From the NCBI GenBank assembly GCA_025526915.1, contig JAHLKH010000129.1, positions 16,237-80,236 of the forward strand: DNA of 64,000 nt, in the 5' to 3' direction. The first letter of the stretch is position 1; every line of letters begins with the position of its first letter. The translations under genes and the position numbers were made by a program. This document shows, one piece after another, positions 37,299-48,355 of the stretch. Source of the DNA: Entophlyctis helioformis (taxonomy: Eukaryota > Chytridiomycota > Chytridiomycetes > Chytridiales > Chytriomycetaceae). Below the pieces are notes generated by a model. It was not told the origin of the DNA. It saw only the letters and a program-made list of their open reading frames with translations, and did not search any database.

Positions 37299-37997
37299 AT
37301 GAGCGGTGTCGTGGCAGAGGCAGCAGTGCAGGCAGCCGCAGGCGCAGCGTCGACGCTCTCGGCCGCAGTGGCCGCCAATGCCGCAGCCAGCGCCGCAGCC
37401 AGCGCAGCCGCAGCGTCCGCACCGGCAGCCGCCAGCGCCGCCAAGAAGACGTTCCGCTCGTTCCCCGTGCGTGCGCTGCAGGCCAACCTCTCGCTCGGCA
37501 GAGGCTCGGCCCTCCCGCTCACTCCGGCGCTGTCCAAGATCACCGTGCGCTTTGGCCCCGACTCGTGCCCGGCACGGGGCCCCCTCGGGTGCGTGCGCTG
37601 CCCCGCCCGACGCTCGCCAATGTCTCACACATGTCTCACACATGCCTCTCGCATGTCTCACTCATGTCTCTCTCGCATGTCTCTCGCATGCTCACACATT
37701 CATGTCTCACGCAGGTTCTTCTACGTCAACGAGCTGCCCCGTCTGCACGTTGCCAACCCGCGCATCACCTTTGAGACGGAGCACGCCCAGCTCGGCTCCT
37801 CGGCGCTGCTGCTCACGCTCGCCGGCCGCACAGACACCATCGATCTGCGAGACTGCAGAACCACCACCGACATCTGGACGCTCTTCACCCGGAAAGCCAC
37901 CCGCGCCGTGCCGGCTGCTGCTTCCTCTTCTCCAGATGCTGCCAGGCCCGCTGCCGAGTCTGCTGCCGAGTCTGCCGAGCCGGCCCTCTCGGCATGA
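37299..37997 (+). CDS. Mitochondrial ribosomal protein mS25-like (L51/S25/CI-B8 domain)
   Basis: Two exons. The first (from ATG 37299) carries a long Ala-rich leader suitable for mitochondrial import, then KKTFRSFPVRALQANLSLGRG and LSKITVRFGPDS, matching the start of the thioredoxin-like L51/S25/CI-B8 domain. The intron (about 37570-37715) is packed with ATGTCTCACAC-type repeats. The second exon has RFFYVNELPRLHVANPRITF, SALLLTLAGRTDTIDLRDC and DIWTLFTRKA, where mS25 has its conserved FF-N-P-Q strand and the last helix. The C-terminus is Ala/Ser/Glu-rich. The same fold occurs in mL43, mL61 and complex I B8; FFYVNELP followed by NP fits mS25 best. Confidence 0.7.
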   Translation: MSGVVAEAAVQAAAGAASTLSAAVAANAAASAAASAAAASAPAAASAAKKTFRSFPVRALQANLSLGRGSALPLTPALSKITVRFGPDSCPARGPLGCVRCPARRSPMSHTCLTHASRMSHSCLSRMSLACSHIHVSRRFFYVNELPRLHVANPRITFETEHAQLGSSALLLTLAGRTDTIDLRDCRTTTDIWTLFTRKATRAVPAAASSSPDAARPAAESAAESAEPALSA

Positions 37998-38082
37998 TCC
38001 AGTCCATGTCGCATTCACCCACCAATACAGCTCGTGAGACACGCATATCAGCATGCATCTGTACATGTGCACTCGGCTTTCT

Positions 38083-39831
38083 TCAGTAGTCTGCAAACGC
38101 CTGAAAGACTGGGACGCCAACTTCCATGAGCGAGTCTTGGCCGTCGGCCGACTCAAACACTCGCCGGCGCTTGTGGCGATGGTCAGACAGCATTTCTTGC
38201 TGCTGCGGCCCTTGGCTCGACGGCGGCGGTGCACCGGGCACGTCACGACTGCTGTGCAGACTGCTACTGGAATGTGCACTGCTGCCAGCATGGCTGTTGC
38301 TGCCACGTGTTGCCATGGCGCTGCTCGACGCCGCAGACATGCCCTGCGTGTTGGACGGCCGTTGTTGCGACGATACCGGCCTGCGATGCGCGCGGCTCTG
38401 CTGGAGCTCAGACTCGTACTGCAGCTGCGCTTGCTGCCGCGTGGCTTGCATGTTGCCCCGCAGCTCGGGATACGTGGGCAGGAAGATGGGTGCACACGCA
38501 CGCGGACTCTCGTCGAAATACGAGTGCCGCAACGCGTCGCGTGCCGTCATTCGGCTCTCTGGCCGGTACACCAGCATTGCCTTGAGGAACCGCTGCGTCT
38601 TGTCCGTGAATCGGGCAAACACTGACCGGATGTTGTCGTACTCGATCCGCGGGAACTTGAACGACGAGTAAAAGGGCAGCGACGGCAGTTCGGGCCAGAT
38701 GGAAGGCGTCGGCGACCCGAGGAGGCCGCAGATGAGCTCGAGTTGGTGTCGCTCGATCTTGCCCGCCAGCAGTGGCTCGGAGCGCAGCAGCTCGCCGAAA
38801 ATGCACCCGACGGACCACATGTCGATGGCTGTAGTGTAGATCTTGACGCCAAGAAGAAGCTCTGGCGAGCGGTACCAGAGTGTCACGACGCGCGGTGTGA
38901 GCGGCTCTGGCGGATCGCTGTACAGGCGAGCGAGTCCAAAGTCGGCAATCTTGAGAATGCCCTCGGATGTCAGCAGGAGGTTCGACAGCTTGAGGTCCCT
39001 GTTTGGTGGCGAGTAGTCAGCATACGCACTGCCGATCTAGTTTGTGCGTGTGATTGCGTGTGCGTACCGATGGATAACGTGGTGGTCATGCAAGTAGGCT
39101 TGTCCGTCGCATTGTGTTAGATCTCCATGCACGCGCATGTAGACTTGCATTCTCCAGGCTTACCAACACCCTTGAGCAGCTGCTGGATCAGACACTTGAC
39201 TGTTGCATGGCAAGAGGTTCAAGTGGTCAGCAACGCGACGATCGCTTATGTCCACTGCAATGCCATGGCTCGCATTCCAAACCTTCGGCAGGCTGGAACA
39301 CGGTTGTCTTGCCGCGAGCAACAACCGTGTCCATGAGATTGGCCATGTCCTGAGCAACGCCCGTCCATGTTTAGTGCCATGCTTCGAAGCGGCCTCACCC
39401 ACGACGCTGACGATCGACCAACACACCTGCTCGCAGTACTCCATGACCAGAAAGATATCCTCTGGCGCCGCTCCAACAGCAACGTCCAGCACCTGCATCA
39501 CATTCTCGTGATCCAGGGACCGGAGCAGCGAGATCTCTCGCAGCGAGCTCAGCGGCATGCCCTCGTTCTCCTGGTCCATGCGGACTCGCTTGAGTGCCAC
39601 AACGAGCCCCGTTGAGCGGATGCGGGCCTTGTACACGACGCCGTACGTGCCTTCGCCGAGACGCCCCAGCTTCTCAAAGCTGTCGACCGAGGGCGATGCG
39701 CCAGAGTAGGAGCGTGGCACGAGTGCGGGCGGCTTGCTCGGGTCCAGCGAGTGGATGCGTATCATGTTGCTGGCCTGTGCTGTTGCTGCTGTCGCTGTTG
39801 CTGCCGTCGCTGTCGTCGCTCGTGCCGCCAT
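38083..39831 (-). CDS. CDK10: Cyclin-dependent kinase CDK10-like (PISSLRE type)
   Basis: Ser/Thr kinase. Exon 1 (ATG 39831) has an Ala/Thr-rich leader, then FEKLGRLGEGTYGVVYKARI (Gly loop), VALKRVRM (catalytic Lys), the cyclin-binding helix MPLSSLREISLL and the hinge IFLVMEYCEQDMANLMD. The catalytic loop VIHRDLKLSNLLL spans an intron near 39005-39065. Then IADFGLARLYSDPPEPLTPRVVTLWYRSPELLLG, DMWSVGCIFGELL, LLGSPTPSIWPELP and the CMGC C-lobe. PLSSLRE is closer to PISSLRE (CDK10) than PITSLRE (CDK11), and the tail has a basic KRRRVF cluster as in CDK10. The C-terminal 110 residues are Ser/Gln-rich. The ATG at 39766 (MIRIHSL) is an alternative start. Confidence 0.85.
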
Positions 39832-39901
39832 CAATATCGGTTTTTGGCGGTACGAATTCAACCAGAAGGTTGCCTCAAAAGTGCGAAAAGTGGCAGTAGC
39901 A

Positions 39902-41063
39902 ATGTCCAGCAAGACCTTCGCAGTGTTCCTGGTCCTCTTCACCATCTCGCTCGGGTTCTCCATCTATGCGACCGTCACGCCCGACTTTCTGCGCATCAAG
40001 ACCGGCCCGCTCTTTGGCCCGTCGTCCATGCTCACCTTTGGCCTGTTCGAGTCGTGTGAGTGCTCCTTGTTCGCAGACGCCGTTTCCGATGCTTCGCTTG
40101 CAAGCAATGCCCATCGCTGACCCGCTCTGCCTGGCTGCCTGCTCGACCGGCGGGTTGGTGCTGTCTCTGCAGGCTTCTCGTCGTCAACAAGCAACAGCTG
40201 CGAGAGAGTGAGTTCCTGCCAGGGGATGGCTGTCTGCGCTGACTGCCTTGTCCGCTGACGCTTTCGGCGTGTCTCGTGGAGTAGTTTCCGACGCAGGAAT
40301 GCAAGCTGAGCTGCCCAAGAATCCCAATGCAGACGACCTGTCGCTGTGCCAGACGTTCCTGACTGCGCGCTGGCTCGAGGTGCGTTGGCTGCGTCTTGTC
40401 GCACGAGTGCCTGCATCTGCATGCACCCCGCCTCCGTCCCTTGGACTGGACTCGACTGGGCTGACTTGGCTCGCTGCATTGTCACCTTGACTGGATCTGC
40501 AGCTGCGCCACAGCCCGGCTGTCTCACCCCTGAGTCATCCACTGACCATGGCGCATGGCGCTGGCCCATGAACAGGTGAGCGCACTCGGCTTTGGTGCCG
40601 TTGCGTGGCTCGGATGGCTGCTGCTTGTCAGCAACGTGATCCATCCCATCGCTGTGGGCTTGAGCTTCTGGTGCACAGGCATCCATGGTAAGTCGTCCCC
40701 ATCTCTTGCTATTGCTCCCACTCCTGCTCCTGCTCCTGTAACCGACACTGCCCATCGCTGCATGCCTGCATAGCGCCAGCCGCCCGACTGATCATCCCAC
40801 CACCCTCAGCCGTGTCGCAGGTGCTGGTCAACTACCTGGTCATCCGCAGACGCGACGATGCGCTCTTTTACATTGGCGGCGACTACGGCTTCTCGCACAC
40901 GTTTGTGATGGTGTCGTGGGTGCTGGACGTGTTCCTGCTGGCGGGTCTGGCCCTGAGCCTGTGGCTGAGAGGATCCACGGTCTATATCATGCGTCCGCAC
41001 GCATCCTATTACTATGTCGCTGTGCCCAGCGCGCCTGTGCCTGCTCCAGCTCCGCATGCCTGA
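39902..41063 (+). CDS. Four-transmembrane protein, unknown
   Basis: Spliced gene starting MSSKTFAVFLVLFTISLGFS, a first TM segment or signal anchor, followed by YATVTPDFLRIKTGPLFGP. Middle exons encode a Cys-containing loop (CKLSCP or, in the other frame, NADDLSLCQTFLTARWLE). The later exons carry TM segments LGFGAVAWLGWLLLVSNVIHPIAVGL (near 40590), then VSQVLVNYLVIRRRDDALF and FVMVSWVLDVFLLAGLALSLWL (40900-40975). The C-terminus is Ala/Pro-rich. A first TM, an extracellular loop and three later TMs resemble SUR7/PalI or claudin-like tetraspans, but no signature is clear. Exon borders in 40060-40560 are not resolved, so the middle of the protein is uncertain. Confidence 0.5.
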
Positions 41064-41944
41064 GCAGCTCTTTTTCGCTGCGCACTTGGTGCCCCGTGCC
41101 AGCCTGCGGTCCTTCAATGAATCGAATGAGGATGGAATCCTTCAGATCACCTTGTATGGCCTGTGCATATTGCCCCTGGATTACCCAACATTTCGGGCAC
41201 CGAATGCATCCGATTTTCAAATTTCGGATGTCGCGATTTGCGTGGCCTGTTTGGGTTTGCTCCTCACATTGACAATGGTAATTTCGGTTGCGGGCAGCAC
41301 GCCAGCCAGCCAGCCAGCCACAAACGTCGAGGAGCAGGCCAGCAGGCATCCCATCCCATCCCATCCCATCTGCAGCATCTGCTGGATGGATGTGCATGTG
41401 GATGGTGTGGATGTGTGTCTCGAGGCCGTCCCCCTCGCCGGCTGTCCCACCGACACATGCAGCCGTCTGTCCCATCCGTCCATCCTCGAGCCCCCACAGC
41501 AGCAGCCGACAACCGAGTCGGCGAATCGATTCGACAAAGCGGCAGCAGCAGCAGCAGCAGCAGGAGCAACCGAGTCAGCACCCAACTGCCGCACCGACAT
41601 AGGGCCGTCGGTCGCCTGCTGCCGCTCAGGCTCACCGCAGCACACAACGGCCGCTCCGTCGCTTGGTCTGCAACGGCCGTGACAGTCGCTTCAACGACAA
41701 CTGGATTGCAAACGGACTTGCCAACAGCAACGGCTTGCACTGGGCTGCGGATGCGGGGGACAGACGGCTGCTGTGCCGGGACTACCCGGCTGACACGGGG
41801 CAATCTTTCTGCTGCTGCTTCTGCTACTCGACGCTTGGCGATGGCCCCTCTGGCTGGCTAGGCTGGCTTGCTGGCTCAGCATTGATGTGTGGGCATTGCG
41901 AGCAGCCGTACTGACGAGATTCCAATGGGCGGTGCTCTGGACAG
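41064..41944. other. Promoter and probable first intron of the uS19 gene
   Basis: No independent gene is supported in this stretch. It holds paired palindromes at 41189-41230, a candidate lone start codon ATG|GTAATT at 41275-41277, a CAG-type trinucleotide run near 41541-41565, and CCATCC/GGATG repeats. A long first intron is common in ribosomal protein genes. I found no convincing snoRNA boxes. Confidence 0.4.
41189..41230. promoter_or_regulatory. Paired palindromes upstream of RPS15
   Basis: Two adjacent inverted repeats: CATTTCGG-GCA-CCGAATG (41189-41206) and CATCCGA-(10 bp)-TCGGATG (41207-41230). They precede the putative uS19 start by about 50-85 bp. They could bind a dimeric factor controlling ribosomal protein genes; the factor is unknown. 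Confidence 0.4.
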
Positions 41945-42400
41945 GCTGACAACTTCGAAGTCGACGCTGCCGCTGACGCACGCAAGAAGCGCTCTTTCCG
42001 CAAGTTCAGCTACCGTGGCGTTGACCTTGAGCAGCTCCTCGACCTCAACTCGGAGCAGCTTATGGAGCTCGTCCACGCGCGTGCCCGCAGGAGATTCCAG
42101 CGCGGCCTCAAGCGCAAGCCCATGAGCTTCATCAAGAAGCTCCGTGCTGCCAAGAAGGCTGCCGGTGCCAACGAGAAGCCCGCTGTCGTCAAGACCCACC
42201 TCCGCAACATGATCATCGTGCCCGAGATGATCGGCTCTGTGGTCGCTGTCTACAACGGCAAGACCTTCAACCAGGTCGAGATCAAGCCCGAGATGACTGG
42301 TCACTACCTTGGCGAGTTCTCCATCACCTACAAGCCCGTCAAGCACGGCCGTCCCGGTATCGGTGCCACCAACTCGTCGCGCTTCATTCCCCTCAAGTAA
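41945..42400 (+). CDS. RPS15: Cytosolic ribosomal protein uS19 (RPS15), main exon
   Basis: 40S head protein near the decoding site. The exon begins after the acceptor CTGGACAG at 41944 with [17 protein letters not shown], then the family block [77 protein letters not shown], and ends [14 protein letters not shown] with TAA at 42400. Codon use is strongly biased to C-ending codons, as in highly expressed genes. Only the initiator codon (perhaps with nothing else) is missing from this exon. The candidate first exon is ATG at 41275-41277, which would make an intron of about 667 bp, but a closer ATG|GT (for example near 41402) is possible. Confidence 0.93.
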   Translation, partial: ADNFEVDAAADARKKRSFRKFSYRGVDLEQLLDLNSEQLMELVHARARRRFQRGLKRKPMSFIKKLRAAKKAAGANEKPAVVKTHLRNMIIVPEMIGSVVAVYNGKTFNQVEIKPEMTGHYLGEFSITYKPVKHGRPGIGATNSSRFIPLK

Positions 42401-42752
42401 ACGGTTTCACCAACTGCTCTCTCTCTTTCTGCCTGCTTTCTCGCTCCGCACGTTGGACTGGATGGTTGGAGAGTTGCTGCGACTGTAATGAAGTTAAACA
42501 CGATCCGATTTCTTGCAACCCGCCGTCCCTTTCTACTTGCCAATGATCTCGGTGATCCATTACTGCTGCTTCTGCTTCTGCTTCTGCGATCTACGCGCGC
42601 ATGCGCCAGGCCGTCTCCCATGCCATAAGAACGGCTCTACATCAACATCGGATTGTTGGGCAGTAGCTTTTATTGGCTGCACTCCCTCGTCCTGCTGCTT
42701 TTCTTGGCAACGCAAAAGAAGATGTAGATGTTGCGATGAGCGGCTGCCACGA
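42401..42752. other. Convergent 3' spacer between RPS15 and the RAX2-like gene
   Basis: CT-rich run after the RPS15 stop and a CTTCTG repeat near 42560-42590. No coding or RNA signature is seen; these are probably two 3' UTRs. Confidence 0.4.
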
Positions 42753-45700
42753 TCAGCGGCTATCGCGCTTGCTCAGGGCCGTAAACGATGCTGGAAACAG
42801 ACCGACATGCGTTGGCTTGCCGACGATCCTGCCTGTCCACCAGTACGGGTCTGTGCTGTCAAGCACCTCGATGCGGTCGCCGCCATGGAATGCTGCCAGC
42901 CACCATCCGCGTGTCAGTGTATTTACTCCTCGCCACATCTGTATGCCCTTCAACCACACGAGGCCACGCGGATTCACATACTCAGCTCGGTGCCGTCTTG
43001 GGCAATGTACGAGTCGCGTGCCAGCACCGTCTCTCTTGTCCCATGCAGCCATGACGATACCTGCCGTCGGCTGTCGCCACTGCCATCCCCGTTTGCGCCT
43101 CCTGATGCGGCCGTCGTCTGTGGCGGGATCGCTGGCAATGCCGGTGCGGCGTACTCTGTCTCAGGTAGTCCTGCATCACGAAATACTTGGACACGTCGTC
43201 TGTGAGCAGGCCGTTGACATCATCATCGCATCGTCGTCATGGTCGTGGTTGGCGTTGGTGTTGGCGTTGGCGTTGATGTTGGCGTTGGCATTGACGTTGT
43301 TGCTGACCGCGTCGGCAATGTCGTCTTCGAGGTCCTGCTGTTGCTGTTGCTGCCGAGAGTGCGAGTGCAGCCGTTGCTGGTACTCTTGGTAGCCAATGAC
43401 GGGCGGACGCGGTGGGCGGTGGATCGGGTCAATGACAGTAATGTCATCAAACGATGAGTGCGCCAGGTGTGTGGCAGATGTTGGTGTCGATGGCGAATGG
43501 GCAGCATGGTGAGCCTTGAGATCCGGTGCACTCCACGTGAACGACGAGTGCTTGATGCCCGAGTAGTGCATGGGAGATGTGGGCGAAGCCGGCGACGTCA
43601 ATGGAGATGGCATGGTGAGAGGCGACGGATGCAGCCGGCTTCCACGTCGACTGGTGGGCGGTTTCTCCGAGAACGAGCCGAGCGAGTCGCGCGAGTCGTG
43701 TGCCGCAGCGCGTGATTGGCGTGATGTCTCGCCTGTGATGATGACGTAGATCATCCAGCCAATGACCACGGCCGACACGATACACGCAATGACAATGAGG
43801 GCGATGGCCCAGCCTGGCAGACCGGCCGGCCCCTCGCCATCGTGTTGCAGCACGCGCATCGGGATGCCGCCAGCCACCCGGACACGCGTCACCAGCCCGC
43901 CTGCTGTCGACACGGCATACGGTGCAAGCGTGCCGTCGGCCGGATCAAACAGAACGGCCGCGTACATGACGGCGTCTGGCGTTGACGTGAGCGGGAGGCG
44001 GCCGACCAGCAGCATGCCATCGATCTGACCCCTGCTGCTGTTGCTAGACATCCAGCGCATTGGTGTCATGTCCGTGATAACAGCCCGCGTGCCAAGGGGA
44101 ACAGTCGAATACAATGCGCCGTCGTACGCCGAGAGGATAACCATGGCATCCATGTCGCGGACAGAGACAATGTAGAGGCTGCCGTTGAGGCTGGTGCGCA
44201 TAGCAAGGATGCGGCCGTTGATGGTCAGCGGTGTTGCTGGGCCGAGCATCACGGGCTTGAAGGCTGCGGACGAGGACGGGCCGGTGAGCGACAGCAGACT
44301 GACAGGTGCGGGGACAGCGTCGACCGTGAATCTGCCGCCCACGTACGTGACGCCCTTGGCACGGCATCATGTCAGTGCACACACTCCCGAGCCGCGCTGA
44401 TGAAAGAGCATTTGCTTACAGTCGTTGTGGTCTCGATGCCCTGGAAGTCGCCGCGTATACCAACAAACGGTTGCCGTCCCAGGACTGCTGAGACGAGTCC
44501 CACAGACAGATACCTGTGCATCCAGCGGCTGATACACTCAGATCGCCAAGTACCACTGTGCGACCGCTGTCCAGCTGATGCACGCGTTTGATCGTTGGCC
44601 CTGTCGAGCTCGTTGGACCTGCCACATCGCGCACAGGCGTCACGGTCAGAGACTGAAGGCTGATGAACGCCATTCCAGTTGACGGCTGTGCGGCATTGGT
44701 GCCCGACTGGACAGATGTGAACGATCCGGCGACGATGACTTTGCCAGTCTGCCTGCTGAGTGTCAAACCCGTGACCATGCCGCCTGTGATGCGGATGCCT
44801 GTATCCGTGTACGCACCGCCGGCCTCATTGATGGTCGCCAGAGTCGTGTCAGCCGACACAGTGCCGTTGACTATCGCTGATACAGCCAGGAACGCAGTCT
44901 TGCGGTCGGTGTCCCAGACTAGATCGTGGACACGGACAGACGCAGGGAGAGAGGGAAATCCGGCCAGACCAGCTGGGCCGAAACTGGCCAGTTGGGGACC
45001 GCCGCCACCGCTGGACAGACTGGTGATATTGCCGGCAATGACGTTGACAGGCGATCCGGCGACCATAACAGCGGCAGACAGGTCCAGCTGTCCGCTAATG
45101 CCATCTGATTCTGGGATCCATTGCCTGGACTCGATCGAGTATATGAGCACGCCTGACGTTGAGGCGGGTGCCACGCCATCCCGGTCGTCTGCTGACATGT
45201 ACACACGCGTATCGGCCGCTACGCCGATGCGCAGTAAGCGGCCCGCAGTATCCGCCGTCAGCTCAAAGGCGGCCGACTGAGCCCGAACCCAACACTCGCC
45301 CACGTGTCTGCAACCGAATCGTACACAGCAAGCCGGCGCAATACCGTGACGCCATCGCCCGTTGCTGTAAACGCGCCGCCAGCAATCACCAGCGTGCCGA
45401 GAGTCGCGAGGTGCGTCACTTGGTCGTTGAGGCCACCGTTGGAAAGCGCCATCCACCCGCTCACACTCGATCCTGGCGCGTACTTGATGAGATGCGTCAT
45501 CGTCGCTGATGCTGTCATCCGCCCGCCCACAAACAGCGTGTCGTTGCTTGTGACGGCCAGCGCCAACACAACAGACCCGTCAGGCAGCGGTGCGGCATCC
45601 AACGGCGTGAACGGATGTGCTGTCCAGCCGCCGCTGCCGCCGCTGCCGCCACTTGCATCGCCAGTCCGGCTTTTCGCAAGATACTTGAGCCCGCTCTGTG

Positions 45701-47759
45701 TTGCCAGTTTTGTGAAATGCACGCTGTCAATGAAGACATGGTTGCCGTTGGATACGCCTGACAGCACCACGACGGCCGTCGACGTGAGGTTGAACGAGCC
45801 GAGCTGCGCGATAAGAGGTGTCGCCGACCGGCTATCAATACGCACCGTCCCCAGCGCAGTGGCTGGTCGCGGCACCACACCGCCCGTTGTCGACGCGTAC
45901 ACATAGAACGTCAACACACCCCTGCCCGTGCACGCCGTTATCGCTGTGCTGTTGGCAACACAGGGCGGGATATGGGCAGTGACGCGATAGAGGCCCGCGG
46001 TAGGGATGGACGGGTAGAAGGCAGCGTAGGACGTGTCGAGTGTTGCGCGCGAAGACGTGGCAAAGACGACGGTTGGTGCTGTGGGCGATAGGATGGACCA
46101 TGCTGGACCGACCAGCAGTGACCGCGACAGGACAGCCGACCCGCTGCATCCGAACGGCGGGTTGAACCCCGCGTTGGCATACACGACAATCTCTGTATCG
46201 CATGGATGGGATTTGCTGTTGGTTAGCAAGAGCGATGGAGTGCAGCAGGCTCATGCCAAGGCGGCACGTACCGCGTTGGAAGATCTGCACAGATGCGAGA
46301 CCGGTGCCGGTGACACGGTACGAGTCCAGCACTTCAACCAGGATGTCATTGGTCTGTGGCGTGAGCTCTGGCGTGGCGACATAGTACATGTGTATATCCT
46401 CGTCTTTGGGGAGAGTGCATTCGACACAGGTGGCTACTGGTTGGCCAGCAGCGTTGGTCTGGATGAGCGTGTAGTGTTTGCCAGGGGCGACGGCGGGCGA
46501 CGAGACTCTGCAGTGAAAGTGAGTGAGATGAGCAGTGCGGTACAAAGAGAGAAACAAGAAGCAGCTGTTACCGGAATGTCTTGACACCGTCGTCCGAGTC
46601 AACGAGGTTCTGGAGTGCGATGGCCGAAAGCGTAATGGGTGTGCCGAGCTGGATATCAGCACGCTCGTCGGCGTATCCGTGAACCAGCCATTGTTGCGGT
46701 TGTTTGGACAGGCAAGCGCGACAAGAGCCAGTCTTCCTGGTGCGATCACCTTGGCATCACGAGTGGCATAGCATGTACATGTAAGCTGCAGCAGCTCCGA
46801 GAACACCCCCTGTCACGCATCCAACTTACATTGCCAACAAACAGAGACGTCATCTGCGACGACGGCGGCACGCTCCACGACCCATCGGCCGTCTCGCGAA
46901 ACGCGCCTGCAAAGTACACTGTCCCCTGGCTGTCGCTCTTGATGTCCGTGACAGGCCCGCCCAGCCCCTTGCCAGGCAACGGCACCCAGCCATCGCCGGC
47001 CCATAGCGCGACATTGCCGCCAAACTCGCCCAGCCTACCTGCGGCGAATCCGGCGACCGGCGCATTGGATCCAGCGGCAGACGACACCCACAGCGACGGC
47101 GGCAGCGACGGGCTGTTGATGCATGCCAGCGCCGAGACCGGCCCGCTGAGACCGCCTGCAAGAGGATCGATGAGTCCGGTGTCGACGTTGAATGCAAAGA
47201 CATTGGATACAGGCGTGCCCGACACCGCTGTGAGTCGGCCGCCAAGAACAAGCTTGGTGCTGCCGCCGGCAACGGGATCGGTAAGGAGGCACGCCTCTGC
47301 GACAATCGATGTCGTTGGGTAGGTGCCAATGACGCGCACACGCGAGCTGTTTGAGGGCGTCTGTGAAGCGGTCTGGCTGAGCATGAGGACATGGTTTTCG
47401 GGGACAGAGAAGTCGAGCGGCGGCCCATCTGCAGCGAGCGACAGCCGAGTAAAGTTGCCGACAAGGGTAATGGAGTCGCCGACGGCTTGCCAGTCGACCG
47501 ATGCGATACCTGGTGGTTTGCCTTGAGCAGCACGAGCGATGGTGTTGGATCTTGTGTTGAGACCGGACGCGACTTTGGCGACTTGTGGCTGGGTGATGGG
47601 GGCAACGGGTGCAGGCGGCGATGGAGATGCAAGAGTCGGAGTTGAAGCAGTCACGATGAGGCAGAGTGCGAGAAGCGCAGAGAGCGATAACGTTGGGCGT
47701 GGCGAGGGGGCATGGGCAGCCGACAACGACGGGAGGGAGGCCAACGGACGGTGGGTCAT
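42753..47759 (-). CDS. RAX2: RAX2-like polarity membrane protein with C-terminal SH3 domain
   Basis: Large multi-exon type I membrane protein. The N-terminus (ATG 47759) has a signal peptide (LSLSALLALCLIVTASTPTLA). The ectodomain (44400-47600) consists of Rax2-type kelch-like repeats, for example GDSITLVGNFTRLSL, TKLVLGGRLTAVSGTPVSNVFAFN, TVYFAGAFRETADGSW, TLFVGGRMTASATMTHLIKY and TLVIAGGAFTATGDGVTVLRRLAVYD. One TM helix, WAIALIVIACIVSAVVIGWMIYVIIT, is near 43770. The cytosolic tail is Ser/Pro- and Asn-rich. It ends in an SH3 domain made from two exons: ARDSYIAQDGTEL (43000-43030) plus FHGGDRIEVLD...DPYWWTG...GLFPASF (42775-42890), with the ALYDY-like, WW and GLFP positions conserved. RAX2 marks growth sites in fungi; an SH3 tail suggests direct coupling to actin or Cdc42 regulators. 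Confidence 0.75.
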
Positions 47760-48355
47760 GACGGCTGGTGTGGGGAGTTTAGATCTAGCAATGTATGCGT
47801 GCCAAGGACGCTATGTAGTGGACAACAAGAGTGCCGGACAGGCAGAGAGCCAAGCCAAGGACGACGAGAAACAGGAGCTTGAACGACGATGGTGAGTGCG
47901 ACTTGAATGCAACCGACGGTCTGCGGAGCAAGGCATGCAGGCAGGTCAGGACGTTGGCTGAGCGGCCGTTGTATGGCAGTGCGGAATGCACATGCACGCA
48001 CGGCAAGGGAGGCCAGGACAGATAGGCACACGAGGCGAGCAGGCAGACAGGCAGACGGGGCAGCTTACCAGAAGAAGCGCGGTTGCGAGGGGAGGAGCGA
48101 GGAGCAAAGGCAAGCTGGCCAGATATTTCCTCGGCGGTGTTGGCGGCGCAAGAGCAGGTGCATGCACGCAGCAGGGCGGACACGTTGATCCGGGTCGAGT
48201 GGTGTGCTGCACAGCGCCAGCACCCCCCGTGTGCGCCGCGTGCGGTGCGCGCGGTGTGGCTTCCCCCCTGTAAGAGCCGACGGACGGCACCAGATCCGAT
48301 GATGGCGCGTTGTCGTGTGCCACGTCTTTCCCAGCAGATCAACATCGACAGCCCC
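47760..48355. other. Divergent region between RAX2-like and YIP1
   Basis: 596 bp with no conserved coding segment. In-frame ATGs at 48299 and 48302 could extend YIP1 by about 19 residues (MMARCRVPRLSQQIN). The open minus frames here are not conserved-looking. Confidence 0.4.

Noticed and set aside
36198..37774. Large alternative frames on both strands over the DDT/WHIM gene
   Set aside because: High-GC shadow frames with Ser/Pro/Arg bias; the Ala/Lys frame with DDT and WHIM motifs is the coherent one.
41278..41944. snoRNA inside the probable RPS15 intron
   Set aside because: I found no convincing C (RTGATGA) and D (CTGA) box pair with a closing stem.
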